Notes under the pieces: generated by a model | What the model saw: the letters and a program-made list of their open reading frames with translations, nothing else | Databases searched by the model: none | What the model was told of the DNA's origin: nothing | In this document: positions 1 through 9,675 of the stretch, piece by piece | Layout: every line of letters starts with the position of its first letter | Numbering within the stretch: the stretch's first letter is position 1 | Program-made: the position numbers and the translations under genes | Source: Lepidurus packardi | Taxonomy: Eukaryota; Arthropoda; Branchiopoda; Notostraca; Triopsidae | Direction: 5' to 3' | Length of the DNA: 64,000 nucleotides | Assembly: GCA_023053545.1 (NCBI GenBank) | Contig: JAKZAN010000053.1 | Coordinates: 248,001-312,000, forward strand

Positions 1-1367
1 GCCGACACCCTAATCTCTGTTGATGGTTGCTGCACATGCTCAGTTGCAAGCGGCGCCAAATTAGGCGGCTGCATTCTTGTTTCCACATTTTCTGAAACCT
101 GATTTTGCACAGACTCAACTTGTTCGGAAACTGATGCAGGTGCTGATTCCGTTGGGATTTGGGTTTCAATTATTTTCGAAACATCAGCAATAGACGCATC
201 CTGAGGTGGAATAATTTCAGCCGAAGTTGTATTGGCGCTTTGAACCGAAACGGGTTGGCCTTTAAAATATGCTGCCGGAATTATAAATCCGTCAACTTTT
301 TTTTTTCTCCATCGAAAGTGATAGAGGCCAATTGCATCAAACAAAGTTCCACGAGAAGCCGCTGATTTTGACTGACTTTATATTTCAGGTCGCACTCATT
401 GGCAAGCTCGATGCCTTTCAATAAGAAGGATGTACTTGCCAGTTGCGACTGTTCAAAATACATTTTTTGTGCTTGCTCACCGGCTTCCAAAAGGGAAAGG
501 GTAGCAGGTGTTTTAGAAACCAATAGGTCCCTAAAATGCGAAGCCAAACCAGAAACAAAATGATGTCCGTCAAATCCTTTCGCAAGAATTTCGTTATAGG
601 TCATCAACAAATCTGGAATTTTATTTTCCAATATCAAAGAAGTCGTTTTGATATAGGTCTCGTAATCAAGCACATTTAAATTTTCAGTAACCGCTTGTCT
701 TGTCAAATTATTGCCACAGTACGAAACCACTCGGTCAAAAATCGACAGGGCATCACGCATCGCACCATCTGCTTTCTGCGCTATAATGTGCAAAGCATCA
801 TCTTCACAGATCACACCCTGACTTTGTGCAACGTCAGCAAGATGTTCTTTCGCGTCTTTAACAGTAATTCGCTTAAAATCGAATATCTGACAACGCGATA
901 ATATCGTCGGTATAATTTTATGCTTTTCGGTCGTAGCCAATATAAAAATAGCATGCTTTGGCGGCTCTTCCAATGTTTTCAAAAACGCATTAAAAGCCTG
1001 CGTCGACAACATGTGAACCTCATCAATAATATATACTTTATATTGCCCCGTTTGCGGTGGGATTCGGACCTGATCAATCAAATTCCGAATATCGTCAACG
1101 GAATTGTTCGACGCAGCATCCAATTCAAATACATTAAATGCAAAATCCTCATTTGGATCGTCATATACCGGGTTGGTTAATTTTACGCGCCAAAATTCGG
1201 GCACAAGTTGTTTTTCCAACGCCTCTCGGTCCCGTAAAAAGTAAGGCCTGTGCCAAATGGTTCGTTTCAATCGCATTTAGCAACGTGCTGGTAATCGCTT
1301 TTTGTCCCACGACATCTTTAAACGTCTGAGGCCGGTATTTACGAGCAGATACTACGAATTGTTCCAT
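1..1367 (-). CDS. dnaX: DNA polymerase III subunit gamma/tau (5' part, with two frame breaks)
   Basis: Clamp-loader ATPase that loads the sliding clamp at the replication fork. The start is the ATG at 1367 (MEQFVVSARKYRPQTF). Walker A GPRGVGKTT, the Walker B/DEVH segment IIDEVHML and the sensor region LATTEKHKIIPTILSRCQ are visible. The reading frame is broken twice. Near 1165 one extra base sits between INQPG and YDDPNEDF, so the open segments are 1161-1367 and 281-1276. At 297-306 a run of ten A (coding strand) is followed in frame by LTDL and a TAA at 281-283, while the tail rich in P, Q, S and E continues in the -1 frame to the window edge. The short product would be about 361 residues once the first break is ignored, ending just after clamp-loader domain III, as gamma does. 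The first break looks like an error; the second may be programmed. The 3' end lies outside the window. Confidence 0.93.
297..306 (-). promoter_or_regulatory. dnaX: Possible -1 frameshift or transcriptional slippage site in dnaX (A10G)
   Basis: On the coding strand the frame reads GAA AAA AAA AAG TTG, which contains the heptamer A AAA AAG in the same phase as the E. coli dnaX slippery site. Without slippage translation stops four codons later at 281-283. A -1 shift continues as VDGFIIPAAYF and stays open to the window edge. A GGAG lies directly before the A run. I see no strong downstream stem-loop. A long A run could equally act by transcriptional slippage, as in Thermus dnaX. A miscounted homopolymer in the assembly gives the same picture. 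Confidence 0.5.
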
Positions 1368-1433
1368 TTGATTTCTTGAAAAGCAAATATAGCAATTGAA
1401 ACCAGATTTGCCAATACGTATCAATTTATAATA

Positions 1434-2510
1434 TCAACAATTTACAACCGCAATTGCTTCATTTTCCAGAAGCCGAACCAGCGCTTCTTCTTCGGCCGTG
1501 AGTTCGTTGCCTTCGATGTTTTCTTGATAGGGATACAACCCAATGCGACCTTGTTCATAAGTTGTAATTACAGCTGGATCGATATAATATTTCCGACAAA
1601 CGCTTCTCGTATTCCCCAGTTCTTTCGCTACAACATCAATTACGCTAACAATGTTCCGATTGCATTCGGACACCGATTCAAATCTACCAATGCTATGAAA
1701 TTCCCGCAACGCAATCACGCTGCCTGCCCAAGCTCGAAAATCTTTTGCCGTAAAATTATCACCGGAAATCGCCTGCAAATATTGGTTTACATCGCTTGAG
1801 CCAATGGTTCGCCGACTGCCGTTCTCGTCATAATATTGGAACAAATCATGTCCTGGAATTTCTTTGCATTTTTTGACTAAGTTGGAAAGCTTTCGGCTGT
1901 TTAGTTTAACGGAATGCGCAACGCCTTTTTTGCCTACGAACTCAAATCGGACTGCCAATTTTTCAAACTTAACATGTTTATCCCGCAAGGTGGTAAGCCC
2001 AAAAGAACCATAAAGTTTCTTGTAAGCATCGTTGCCGATTCTAATGTGGGTCAGCTCAATCAATTGCACCACCAGCGCCAGTACTTTTTTATAAGGCAGC
2101 CCCGCGAGTTTCAAATCTTGTTCAACTTGCATCCGAATATTCGGCAATGCTTTGGCAAACTGCCGCAGCCTGAAAAACTTCGATTGGTTCCTGATTTTAT
2201 TCCACTCAACATGATACCGGTATTGTTTTCTGCCCTTTACGTCGATGCCCGTCACTTGCAAATGGCCATTTTCAAATGGCGAAATCCAAACATTTGTCCA
2301 CGCAGGCGGAATCACTAATTTTTCAATGCGCATCAAAACTGCTTTGTCGCGAACCCGAACCTGGTTTTCGTTTTCATAATAAAACGCGCCATTTTTCATA
2401 ACGCGGAAAATGCCTTTATCAGAACAGGGCGCATACCGCAAGCCTACTGCCTTAGCCGTAATCTTGGGGTCGCGCCCAATTTTTTCCAATTTTGCATGCA
2501 GCCGATTCAT
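1434..2510 (-). CDS. DNA topoisomerase IB
   Basis: Type IB topoisomerase of the poxvirus-like bacterial class. It relaxes supercoils through a 3'-phosphotyrosine intermediate without ATP. The 358-residue length fits bacterial members. The N-terminal domain contains VIPPAWTNVWISP and GRKQYRYH. The catalytic domain shows HIRIGN (Arg about 157), KDFRAW (Arg about 259) and the nucleophile motif CRKYYIDP near residues 305-312, where Tyr309 aligns with the active-site Tyr of the usual RKxYxHP pattern. Asp stands where His is usual in that motif. It lies just downstream of the small gene at 2513-2821 with almost no gap, so the two are probably cotranscribed. Confidence 0.92.
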   Translation of the reverse strand: MNRLHAKLEKIGRDPKITAKAVGLRYAPCSDKGIFRVMKNGAFYYENENQVRVRDKAVLMRIEKLVIPPAWTNVWISPFENGHLQVTGIDVKGRKQYRYHVEWNKIRNQSKFFRLRQFAKALPNIRMQVEQDLKLAGLPYKKVLALVVQLIELTHIRIGNDAYKKLYGSFGLTTLRDKHVKFEKLAVRFEFVGKKGVAHSVKLNSRKLSNLVKKCKEIPGHDLFQYYDENGSRRTIGSSDVNQYLQAISGDNFTAKDFRAWAGSVIALREFHSIGRFESVSECNRNIVSVIDVVAKELGNTRSVCRKYYIDPAVITTYEQGRIGLYPYQENIEGNELTAEEEALVRLLENEAIAVVNC

Positions 2511-2512
2511 TT

Positions 2513-2821
2513 TTAAGGCCGCGATTCCCGTCCTTTAATGCTCAATTCATGCAACGTCATTGCTGCGCTATTTTCAGCATAAGTCGAATTCCCTGCCACA
2601 AAAACACCCATTTCGCCTTTGTTTGATTTTACGCCATAAACAGTCGCCTCATCGCCCGGATCTGTCTGACCCTCATACCGATAGATGTGCACAATCTCAA
2701 AATCATCTTTGCACGTCACAATCCGGTCTTCTTGCAAATTAAAATCGACCGTAAAACCTTTCTCTTTCAATTCATCTAGCGCTTTCGAAACGGTTGCGTA
2801 ATGATACATCTGACTTTCCAT
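2513..2821 (-). CDS. Conserved hypothetical protein of about 100 aa
   Basis: Small acidic soluble protein ([19 protein letters not shown] at the N-terminus) of a type common in Bacteroidota. Homologues are often labelled phosphoribosylpyrophosphate synthetase, but nothing here resembles the PRPP synthetase active site and the length is far too short, so I do not transfer that name. Translation could start at the first Met or at the Met five codons later, where conserved homologous sequence seems to begin. No signal peptide or membrane segment is visible. The gene ends 2 bp before the topoisomerase IB start, which suggests a two-gene operon. Function unknown. Confidence 0.75.
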   Translation of the reverse strand: MESQMYHYATVSKALDELKEKGFTVDFNLQEDRIVTCKDDFEIVHIYRYEGQTDPGDEATVYGVKSNKGEMGVFVAGNSTYAENSAAMTLHELSIKGRESRP

Positions 2822-2937
2822 AATAGGTATATTTTAAGTTTACTCCCAATTCTAAATTTACGCCTTTTGAGCCCGTTCATACCCAACAAAAAGTTAAACT
2901 AAATAGCAGAAACCGCCCAGTTCCGCACATTTTAATT

Positions 2938-2945
2938 TACATTTG
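2938..2945 (+). promoter_or_regulatory. Bacteroidota -7 box upstream of rnpB
   Basis: TACATTTG matches the TAnnTTTG consensus of the Bacteroidota primary sigma factor. The mature RNase P RNA 5' helix starts at about 2950, the distance expected for a transcription start. I see no clear -33 TTG element. Confidence 0.6.
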
Positions 2946-2949
2946 CACC

Positions 2950-3260
2950 GCAGGCCGCCTTATCGCCGCTCACTTCGGTGGGGGGAGGAAAGTCCGGGCA
3001 CCATAGGGCAGCATAGCGGGTAACACCCGTCGTTCCGTTTTGGCGGAAAAGGACAAGTGCAACAGAAAGTATGTACAGGTAATGCTGTAGTGAAACCAGG
3101 TAAACTCTATGCGGTGAAATATCAAGTATATCAGCATTTAAGGGCTGTCCGTCCGTTGCTGAAGGGTAGATAGATTGATCCCGAGAGTAATTTCGGGACT
3201 AGATAAATGATAAGGATTTTGCTTTTGCAGAATACAGAACCCGGCTTATAGGCCTGCTTT
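2950..3260 (+). ncRNA. rnpB: RNase P RNA (type A)
   Basis: Catalytic RNA of ribonuclease P, which trims tRNA 5' leaders. The conserved P4 strand GAGGAAAGTCCGGGC is at 2985-2999 and its partner block ACAGAACCCGGCTTA at 3234-3248. The terminal helix P1 is formed by GCAGGCC (2950-2956) and GGCCTGC (3251-3257). A run of eight T follows from 3258 and may terminate transcription together with P1. The total of about 310 nt fits type A RNAs of Bacteroidota. It has its own -7 box and lies between genes on the minus strand. Confidence 0.96.
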
Positions 3261-3289
3261 TTTTTAAAATATTTGGGCGTTCCGCGATA

Positions 3290-3405
3290 TCTTCGCTAAA
3301 GGCTCAGCCGCCTTTACCTCGACAATGCGGCGGGCTTTCCATTGCAAGTCCTCATGCTCCCAAAAGGTCGCACTCCGGGCTTTCCATTGCAATCCCTAAC
3401 GCGCA
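3290..3405. repeat. Degenerate intergenic repeat fragment
   Basis: The spacer between rnpB and rsmD carries CGGGCTTTCCATTGCAA twice (3331-3347 and 3376-3392), 45 bp apart. Its right end (about 3362-3405, ending ATCCCTAACGCGCA) resembles the right end of the 301-bp inverted-repeat element at 10728-11028, including an AAGGTC block and the TTTCC block before the CCCTAACGCG end. No left terminal inverted repeat is present, so it looks like a partial or diverged copy. No ORF. Confidence 0.6.
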
Positions 3406-3448
3406 ACACACTAAACCAGAAATTTATCAATAAAATGAAAGGAGAAAT

Positions 3449-4024
3449 TTAATCTTCTTCAGGAGTTTTTGCCTCATTTTCATCTTTGGCATATTCAAAA
3501 AACGAAAAAACGGATCCACCATAATTTTTCTGAAAACTATAATGTGGCAAATGATTCAACTGCGAATGTTTCGAATGTTCAATAATAAACAAACCATCAT
3601 CTGCAAGCAATTTTTTCTCAAAAACAGTTGCCATGATTTTTTCCAACTTTGATACTTCCATGTGATAGGGCGGATCTGCAACAATCACATCAAAACAACT
3701 ATTGGATTTGTCTAAAAACGGAAACACATTCGATTTCACAGCAGCGATATTCATATCAAATTCTGCTGCCGTTTGCTTGATGAATTTTATACACCCAAAA
3801 TCTTCATCGACAGCCGTGATATTTTCACAACCACGTGAACCAAATTCATAACTCAAATTGCCGGTGCCCGCAAATAAGTCTAAAACCTTAATTTCAGTAA
3901 AATCGAAATGGTTGTTCAAAACATTAAACAACGACTCTTTACTCATATCAGTCGTTGGCCTAACGGGTAAGTTTTTCGGTGGGCTAATGCGCCTGCCCTT
4001 ATATTTTCCAGAAATTATTCTCAT
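3449..4024 (-). CDS. rsmD: 16S rRNA (guanine(966)-N(2))-methyltransferase
   Basis: S-adenosylmethionine-dependent methyltransferase that modifies G966 of 16S rRNA during 30S assembly. The 191-residue protein begins MRIISGKYKGRRI, the usual RsmD start. Motif I is LDLFAGTG (48-55), an acidic residue follows in AVDED (about 71-75), and the catalytic DPPY is at 117-120. The start codon overlaps the stop of the DUF3822 gene by four bases (ATGA), so the two are translationally coupled, with DUF3822 upstream. The C-terminal tail is acidic and probably disordered. Confidence 0.95.
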   Translation of the reverse strand: MRIISGKYKGRRISPPKNLPVRPTTDMSKESLFNVLNNHFDFTEIKVLDLFAGTGNLSYEFGSRGCENITAVDEDFGCIKFIKQTAAEFDMNIAAVKSNVFPFLDKSNSCFDVIVADPPYHMEVSKLEKIMATVFEKKLLADDGLFIIEHSKHSQLNHLPHYSFQKNYGGSVFSFFEYAKDENEAKTPEED

Positions 4025-4839
4025 TCTTGTAGTAGGATAAAATGCTTTAAATTGTCATTAACACCCAAATCGTTTCTTGCCTGCAATGACGCCACTTCTA
4101 ATAAAGTAACATTTCGCACATATTTATAAGCTGTCTTGTATAACTCGTTATCTTCTGAAATATTACCCAATAATTGCAGTTTAAATACTTCTGGATTGAG
4201 GTTGAGCTGTTCTGCAGTAAACAACAAATAGTATATAAAATCTTCTTTTGTCTTGAAATCAAATGAGTTGTACAGCAATAAACGCTGGTTCTGCACAATT
4301 ACAATTTCAAATTTTCCTTCAGAAAAATGTACATAAACCTGCTTTTCATCAATATTTTTCGACAAATCAAGTAGTTTATGAACCAAAATCGTATTGGCAT
4401 TCTTGTAATAAAACGAACCAAATTGGTCAATAAAAAAGTTATTAATATTCACATATGGAATATAAACATTGTTCATTTCATAAACATCTAAAGAATCAAA
4501 ATCGAAAAAATCGGTTTCAAAAACCTTAGTATTATATTGCAAATAACTGCCCAAATAGTCCTGGTCAAACAAAACTTGTGGCACAAAAGTATTTAGGTTG
4601 TTTTCGTGTAATACTAGAACGTCGTCATACTGATCATTCAATTCGGAATGCTTGCCAAATGCCGCTGCATAATAGTCTTCAACTAAACCCGTTTTTGGAT
4701 ATTCGGAAAAATCAACTGATGCAACTAACAATATTTTATTATGAAGCGTATCGGTAACGCAAAATGAAAAACCATCAAGTTTTACTTGAAGTGTAAGTTT
4801 TTTATAGACTTTTTCGGTAATATTTGCTGTTTCTGACAT
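4021..4839 (-). CDS. DUF3822 family protein
   Basis: Conserved Bacteroidota protein of unknown function, 272 residues from the ATG at 4839 (MSETANITEKVYKK). An upstream in-frame start at 4860 would add seven residues. No signal peptide or membrane segment is visible. Blocks such as KQVYVHFSEGKFEIVIVQ and LLLYNSFDFKTKEDFIYYLL are typical of the family, which I recall as having an actin-like ATPase fold (from memory). It overlaps rsmD by four bases, so a role tied to ribosome maturation is a reasonable guess, but only from context. Confidence 0.8.
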   Translation of the reverse strand: MSETANITEKVYKKLTLQVKLDGFSFCVTDTLHNKILLVASVDFSEYPKTGLVEDYYAAAFGKHSELNDQYDDVLVLHENNLNTFVPQVLFDQDYLGSYLQYNTKVFETDFFDFDSLDVYEMNNVYIPYVNINNFFIDQFGSFYYKNANTILVHKLLDLSKNIDEKQVYVHFSEGKFEIVIVQNQRLLLYNSFDFKTKEDFIYYLLFTAEQLNLNPEVFKLQLLGNISEDNELYKTAYKYVRNVTLLEVASLQARNDLGVNDNLKHFILLQE

Positions 4840-4981
4840 GTTTTGTTTCAACCTGCACAAACTTACAATTTTTTATTTTGACCTTCGCCTTTAGCTCTAA
4901 ATTCTTCTCAAAGCATAATTTTTTTAGCCTAATTTTAATCGTAAATTCGCAACAGATTATTCAATCATAGCATCCCTATTC

Positions 4982-6406
4982 ATGCAAGCAAATCAGCTGT
5001 ACAACATATTTTCTCGAGAATTCCCTTTTAGTCCCACTTACAAGCAGGATGTTTTCTTTAAGGAAATAGCCGATTTTATTGCAAACCCAGATAGCAAGAG
5101 CGTTTTCGTGCTCAAAGGATATGCAGGAACCGGAAAAACAACCGTAATTTCCACCATCGTCAATAACCTGTTTCATGCCAATAAAAAATACGTATTACTT
5201 GCACCAACGGGTCGGGCCGCAAAAGTAATTGCAAATTATTCTGAAAAGTCTGCGTTCACGATTCACAAGAAAATCTATTTTCCCAAAAAAGGAAGCGGTG
5301 GCGGCGTAAACTTCACGATGCAGCAAAACAAGCATACCAACACAATTTTTATTGTGGATGAAGCCTCGATGATTTCCGACGCACAAACAGAAACCTCGTT
5401 GTATGAAAATGGGTCTTTGCTAGACGACTTGTTCAACTATGTGTATTCTGGGAACAATTGCAAAATTATATTGTTGGGAGATACCGCGCAGTTGCCACCA
5501 GTCAACATGGATATTAGTCCCGCCTTGGAAACAGACCAGTTGGCCTTGAACTATAATATGGACGTGAAATCAATCGAACTTGATGAAGTCATGCGGCAGG
5601 AAGAAAACTCCGGTATTCTAATTAACGCTACGGCTCTGCGCGATTTGTTGAAAGAGGATTTTCTAACAGAATTTAAGTTTGACTTGTTTGGCTTCAAAGA
5701 TATTGTTCGGCTAGTGGATGGTTACGACATTCAAGACGCGATTCAATCGGCTTACAGTAATTATAGCATCGAAGACACGGCCTTTATTGTGCGCTCAAAC
5801 AAACGAGCAAACCAATATAACGAACAAATTAGAACCCGCATTCTGCATAAGGAAAGTGAACTTTCTACCGGCGATTATCTAATGGTGGTGAAGAACAATT
5901 ATTTCTGGCTGAAAGAAACCGATGAAGCAGGATTTATTGCCAATGGCGACATTATCGAAGTTTTGGAAATGTTTGGCATCATTGAAATATATGGCTTTAA
6001 ATTCGCCAAAGTCAAAATCCGAATGGTCGATTATCCAAAACAAATTCCACTCGAAACTGTTTTGCTGTTGGATACAATTAGCAGCGAATCATCGTCATTA
6101 AGTTACAACGATGCGAATCGATTGTATCAGGAAGTCTCGAAAGATTATGAAAATGAAACTACTAAGTATAAGCGTTTTCAGAAGGTTAAAGAGAACCCAT
6201 ACTTTAATGCTTTGCAAGTAAAATTTTCATACGCAATTACGTGCCACAAATCGCAAGGCGGACAATGGAATACCGTGTTTTTGGAACAGCCGTATTTGCC
6301 TGACGGGATTACACGCGATTACATACGTTGGCTCTATACAGCAATTACGCGGGCAAAAGACAAATTGTACTTAATTGGTTTCAAAGACGACAGTTTTCTA
6401 GAATAG
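4982..6406 (+). CDS. RecD/Dda-like superfamily 1B DNA helicase
   Basis: ATP-dependent DNA helicase of 474 residues. Walker A is GYAGTGKTT (46-54), Walker B is [11 protein letters not shown], and motif III is [11 protein letters not shown]. The C-terminal UvrD_C_2-like region reads [19 protein letters not shown] and ends [18 protein letters not shown]. It is much shorter than E. coli RecD and lacks nuclease motifs, so a stand-alone repair or fork helicase is more likely than a RecBCD subunit. It is divergent from the DUF3822-rsmD pair. A weak -7 candidate with one mismatch (TAAATTCG) lies about 30 bp upstream. kdsB follows 31 bp downstream and may be cotranscribed. Confidence 0.88.
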   Translation: MQANQLYNIFSREFPFSPTYKQDVFFKEIADFIANPDSKSVFVLKGYAGTGKTTVISTIVNNLFHANKKYVLLAPTGRAAKVIANYSEKSAFTIHKKIYFPKKGSGGGVNFTMQQNKHTNTIFIVDEASMISDAQTETSLYENGSLLDDLFNYVYSGNNCKIILLGDTAQLPPVNMDISPALETDQLALNYNMDVKSIELDEVMRQEENSGILINATALRDLLKEDFLTEFKFDLFGFKDIVRLVDGYDIQDAIQSAYSNYSIEDTAFIVRSNKRANQYNEQIRTRILHKESELSTGDYLMVVKNNYFWLKETDEAGFIANGDIIEVLEMFGIIEIYGFKFAKVKIRMVDYPKQIPLETVLLLDTISSESSSLSYNDANRLYQEVSKDYENETTKYKRFQKVKENPYFNALQVKFSYAITCHKSQGGQWNTVFLEQPYLPDGITRDYIRWLYTAITRAKDKLYLIGFKDDSFLE

Positions 6407-6437
6407 CTTTTTTACTTTTACAATCAAAATATTTCGA

Positions 6438-7167
6438 ATGATGAAAATTATAGCAGTAATTCCAGCGCGATATGCCTCAACCCGTTTTCCCGCAAAACTG
6501 ATGCAGGATTTAGGCGGGATGCCCGTGATTCGACGAACTTACAACGCTGCGCACGAAACAGGCCTATTTGATGATGTTTTCGTGGTAACCGATTCCGAAT
6601 TAATTTTTAACGAAATCACTTCGAACGGCGGAAAAGCAATTATGAGCATCAAAGAACATGAGTCGGGCAGTGACAGAATTGCAGAAGCAGTTGCCAATAT
6701 TGAAGCCGATGTTGTGGTAAATGTGCAAGGCGACGAACCGTTTATGGCTCGTGAGCCGTTGGCAGATTTGCTACAAGTTTTTCATGAAGACGATAATGAG
6801 TCGGTTGATCTGGCTTCGTTAATGCGAAAAATTACGCACCAAGACGAAATCAACAGTCCTAACAATGTGAAGGTCATTTCTTCCAAAGATGGATTTGCAT
6901 TGTATTTTTCTCGTTCTGTAATTCCCCATAAACGCGATCAAAACGACATCGTTGATTACTTTCAACATATTGGTGTTTATGCTTTTAGAAAGAAAGCCAT
7001 CATGGATTTTGCGAAGTTGCCAATTGGTGTTTTGGAAGCTGCCGAAAAAACTAGAACAATTGCGTTATCTTGAAAACGGCCGGCGGATTAAAATGGTCGA
7101 AACAACGCACGTCAGTATCGGGATTGATACTGAAGCTGATTTGGAACGCGCACGATTAATGATATAA
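6438..7167 (+). CDS. kdsB: 3-deoxy-manno-octulosonate cytidylyltransferase (one-base frameshift)
   Basis: Activates Kdo as CMP-Kdo for lipid A-core synthesis. The N-terminus [17 protein letters not shown] carries the nucleotide-binding motif, and VNVQGDEPF is the family signature. The frame breaks near 7048. The first open segment (6438-7073) ends [12 protein letters not shown]; the proper C-terminus, [19 protein letters not shown] and on to ERARLMI, is in another frame (within 6952-7167). A run of six A where five would keep frame (in GCCGAAAAAACTAG) explains it. Without the extra base the protein is about 242 residues, full length for KdsB. The break is either a recent mutation of an essential gene or, more likely, a sequence error. 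Confidence 0.92.
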
Positions 7168-7203
7168 AAAAAAAGCCAGTTAATTTTTTTACTGGCTTTT
7201 TGT
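7166..7203. terminator. Bidirectional rho-independent terminator, kdsB/pheT
   Basis: AAAAAGCCAGT (7170-7180) pairs with ACTGGCTTTTT (7191-7201), with A and T runs on the two sides. It lies between the convergent ends of kdsB and pheT and can serve both. Confidence 0.85.
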
Positions 7204-7220
7204 TTAAATAGTATAATTGC

Positions 7221-9645
7221 TTATCGCAATGTCGCGCCCAATTCGGTTTCTAGATTGCTTCGCAGTTTGCCCATAATTTTATCAATTTGAACATCTGTTA
7301 ATGTTTTTCCTGAATCCTGAATCGTGAAGCTAACAGCATACGATTTTTTACCTTCTGGTAAATTATTCCCTTGGTAAACATCAAAAAGGTTCACGTCTTT
7401 TAATAATGACTTTTCGGTTTGACGCGCAATCTTATAAACGGCATCAAAACTAACGCTGTCATCAACTAAAAGTGCCAAATCGCGTCGTACTTCAGGGTAT
7501 TTAGAAATTTCTGTAAATTTAATTTTGTTATTGAGTAGCTTTAAAATCACTTGCCAATTAAAGTCGGCATATAAAACTTCTTGCTTGATATCAAATTCTT
7601 TCAAAATTGATTTCTTTATACTGCCCAATTCTACTAAAATATCAGCTCCAATTGCAATCGAAGTTCCTTCAGCAAACACGTCATTTCGTACTGGCTGGTT
7701 CTGAAATTTCTCGATTCCAAGCCTCGATAAAATCGCAGTAACATAGCCTTTAAATAAAAAGAAGTCAGTAGGTTTTTGAGCCTGTGCCCAGCTTTCTGCC
7801 GCCCGATTTCCTGTTGCAAATAGGCTTAAATGCTTCTGTTCATGATATCCAACTTCTGGACTGTTGTGGTATGTTTTCCCAAATTCGTAAAGCCTAAGGT
7901 CATTGTTCCTGCGGTTAATGTTGTATGAAACAGCTTCTAATCCGGAAAACAACATTGATTGTCTCATGGTTGCCAAATCGCTGCTCAACGGATTCAGCAT
8001 TGTGACGTTGTGCGTTTCTTCTAGCATTTGTGACAACTTAACATAACTAGCCGTTGTGAGCGAATTCGCCATGATTTCATTAAAACCAAACGATGTAAGC
8101 TGCGCGCCAATAATGTTCTGTACTTTATAATCTTCCGTTCGGGCAGAATACGATACAGTAGCATTCAACTTCTTAGTGAAATTGATATTGTTGTACCCGT
8201 ATACACGCAAAATTTCCTCAATAATATCCACTTCTCGCTGCACATCAACGCGGTAGGCTGGAACGATTAAGCCCAAGCCTGCGTCAGACATGCTATTGAC
8301 TTTGATGTCCAATGAAGCTAAGATTTTCTTAATGACTTCTTTAGGCAGTTCTTGTCCGATTAATTTGGATGCTTTATCAAAGTTTAAGAAAACCGGAAAA
8401 TCTTCAATCTTCTTCGGATATACGTCAATCAGGTCAGAAGTTATTTCACCTCCTGCAACTTCTTGAATTAATAATGCTGCTCGTTTTAGTGCATATTCTG
8501 TTATTGTTGGGTCGATGCCGCGCTCAAAACGAAAAGAAGCATCCGTACTAAGCGTATGTCTTTTGGCCGTTTTGCGAATGGAAACCGGATTAAAATATGC
8601 GCTTTCAAGGAATATTGTGTTTGTGGTTTCGGAAACCCCAGAAGATTTACCGCCAAAAACCCCTGCTATGCACAGTGGTCCTTTTTCATCGCAAATCATG
8701 ATATCTTCTTCATGAAGTGAACGTTCTACTTCATCTAACGCTATAAATTTGGTTCCGGATGGCAGTGTTTTAACGGAGATTTTGCCATTTATTTTAGCAG
8801 CGTCAAAAGCATGCAAAGGCTGACCAAGTTCATGCAAAACATAATTCGTAACATCTACAATATTATTTTTTGGAGCAATTCCCAATCGATTTTAATCGAT
8901 TCTGTAGCCAAGTTGGAGATGCTTTTACACTCACCCCAGAAATAGTAAGTCCGCAATATCTTGGCGCTAATTTGTTGTCTTTAATGTCGATATCTATTTT
9001 AAGCGTTCGCTTGTCGACTTTAAATTTACTAACAGAAGGCGTGATCAATTCGACCGAAACGTTTTTCTGCAAAAGTCCTGCTCTCAAATCGCGTGCAACA
9101 CCCATGTGGCTCATTGCATCTGCGCGGTTTGGCGTTAAGCCAATTTCAAAAACCTCATCATTTTCGATATTAAATACGGTTGCTGCAGGTGTTCCTGCTG
9201 GAATGCTCTCACCCAATATCATGATGCCGTCATGGCTATCGCCCAAGCCAATTTCATCTTCGGCACAAATCATTCCGTGGCTTTCTTGGTCGCGGATTTT
9301 GCCTTTCTTAATTTGGAATGCTTGACCTTCTTTATCATATAGCGTAGTGCCAACGGTTGCCACAGGTACTTTTTGACCCGCAGCCACATTAGCCGCACCA
9401 CAAACAATTTGAACTGGAATTCCGTCGCCCAAATCAACTTTGCAGACTTTCAAACGATCAGCGTTTGGATGTTGTTCGCAGCTCAAAACATGGCCAACCA
9501 CAATTCCCTGCAAACCACCTTTAACGGATTGATAGGCTTCAACTATCTCTACTTCAAGACCCAAATCTGTTAATAAAGCAGCAGTCTCCTCAGCTTTCCA
9601 GTCTAATTTGATGAATTGTTTTAGCCAATTGTATGATATTTTCAT
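7221..9645 (-). CDS. pheT: Phenylalanine--tRNA ligase subunit beta (one-base frameshift)
   Basis: Beta subunit of the (alpha-beta)2 synthetase that charges tRNA-Phe. The N-terminus MKISYNWLKQFIKLDW is standard. A tRNA-binding OB domain follows (about 40-150, GIVVGHVLSCEQHPNADRL), then B3/B4 editing domains (LTPNRADAMSHMGVARDL), B5, the aminoacyl-like core, and the C-terminal anticodon-binding domain (ISKYPEVRRDLALLVD). The frame breaks at 8881-8883: 8863-9645 ends SIGNCSKK, and the correct continuation GIAPKNNIVDVTNYVLHEL is in the frame of 7221-8885. GGG where GG would keep frame explains it. The repaired length is about 807 residues, normal for PheT. The gene is essential, so a sequence error is likely. 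Confidence 0.95.
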
Positions 9646-9667
9646 GTCCCTTTTTTTGTTACGGGTG

Positions 9668-9675
9668 CAAAGATA
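9668..9675 (-). promoter_or_regulatory. -7 box of pheT
   Basis: TATCTTTG on the minus strand is an exact TAnnTTTG match 23 bases upstream of the pheT ATG. No convincing -33 TTG at the usual distance. Confidence 0.5.

Noticed and set aside
159-1329. Plus-strand ORFs of 60-90 residues across dnaX
   Set aside because: All are antisense shadows of the clearly conserved dnaX frames.
1914-2318. A 134-residue plus-strand ORF in the topoisomerase gene
   Set aside because: Antisense to the conserved topoisomerase IB frame, with no family features.
2513-2821. Phosphoribosylpyrophosphate synthetase
   Set aside because: The name is common in databases, but the protein is about 100 residues and lacks the PRPP-binding motif.
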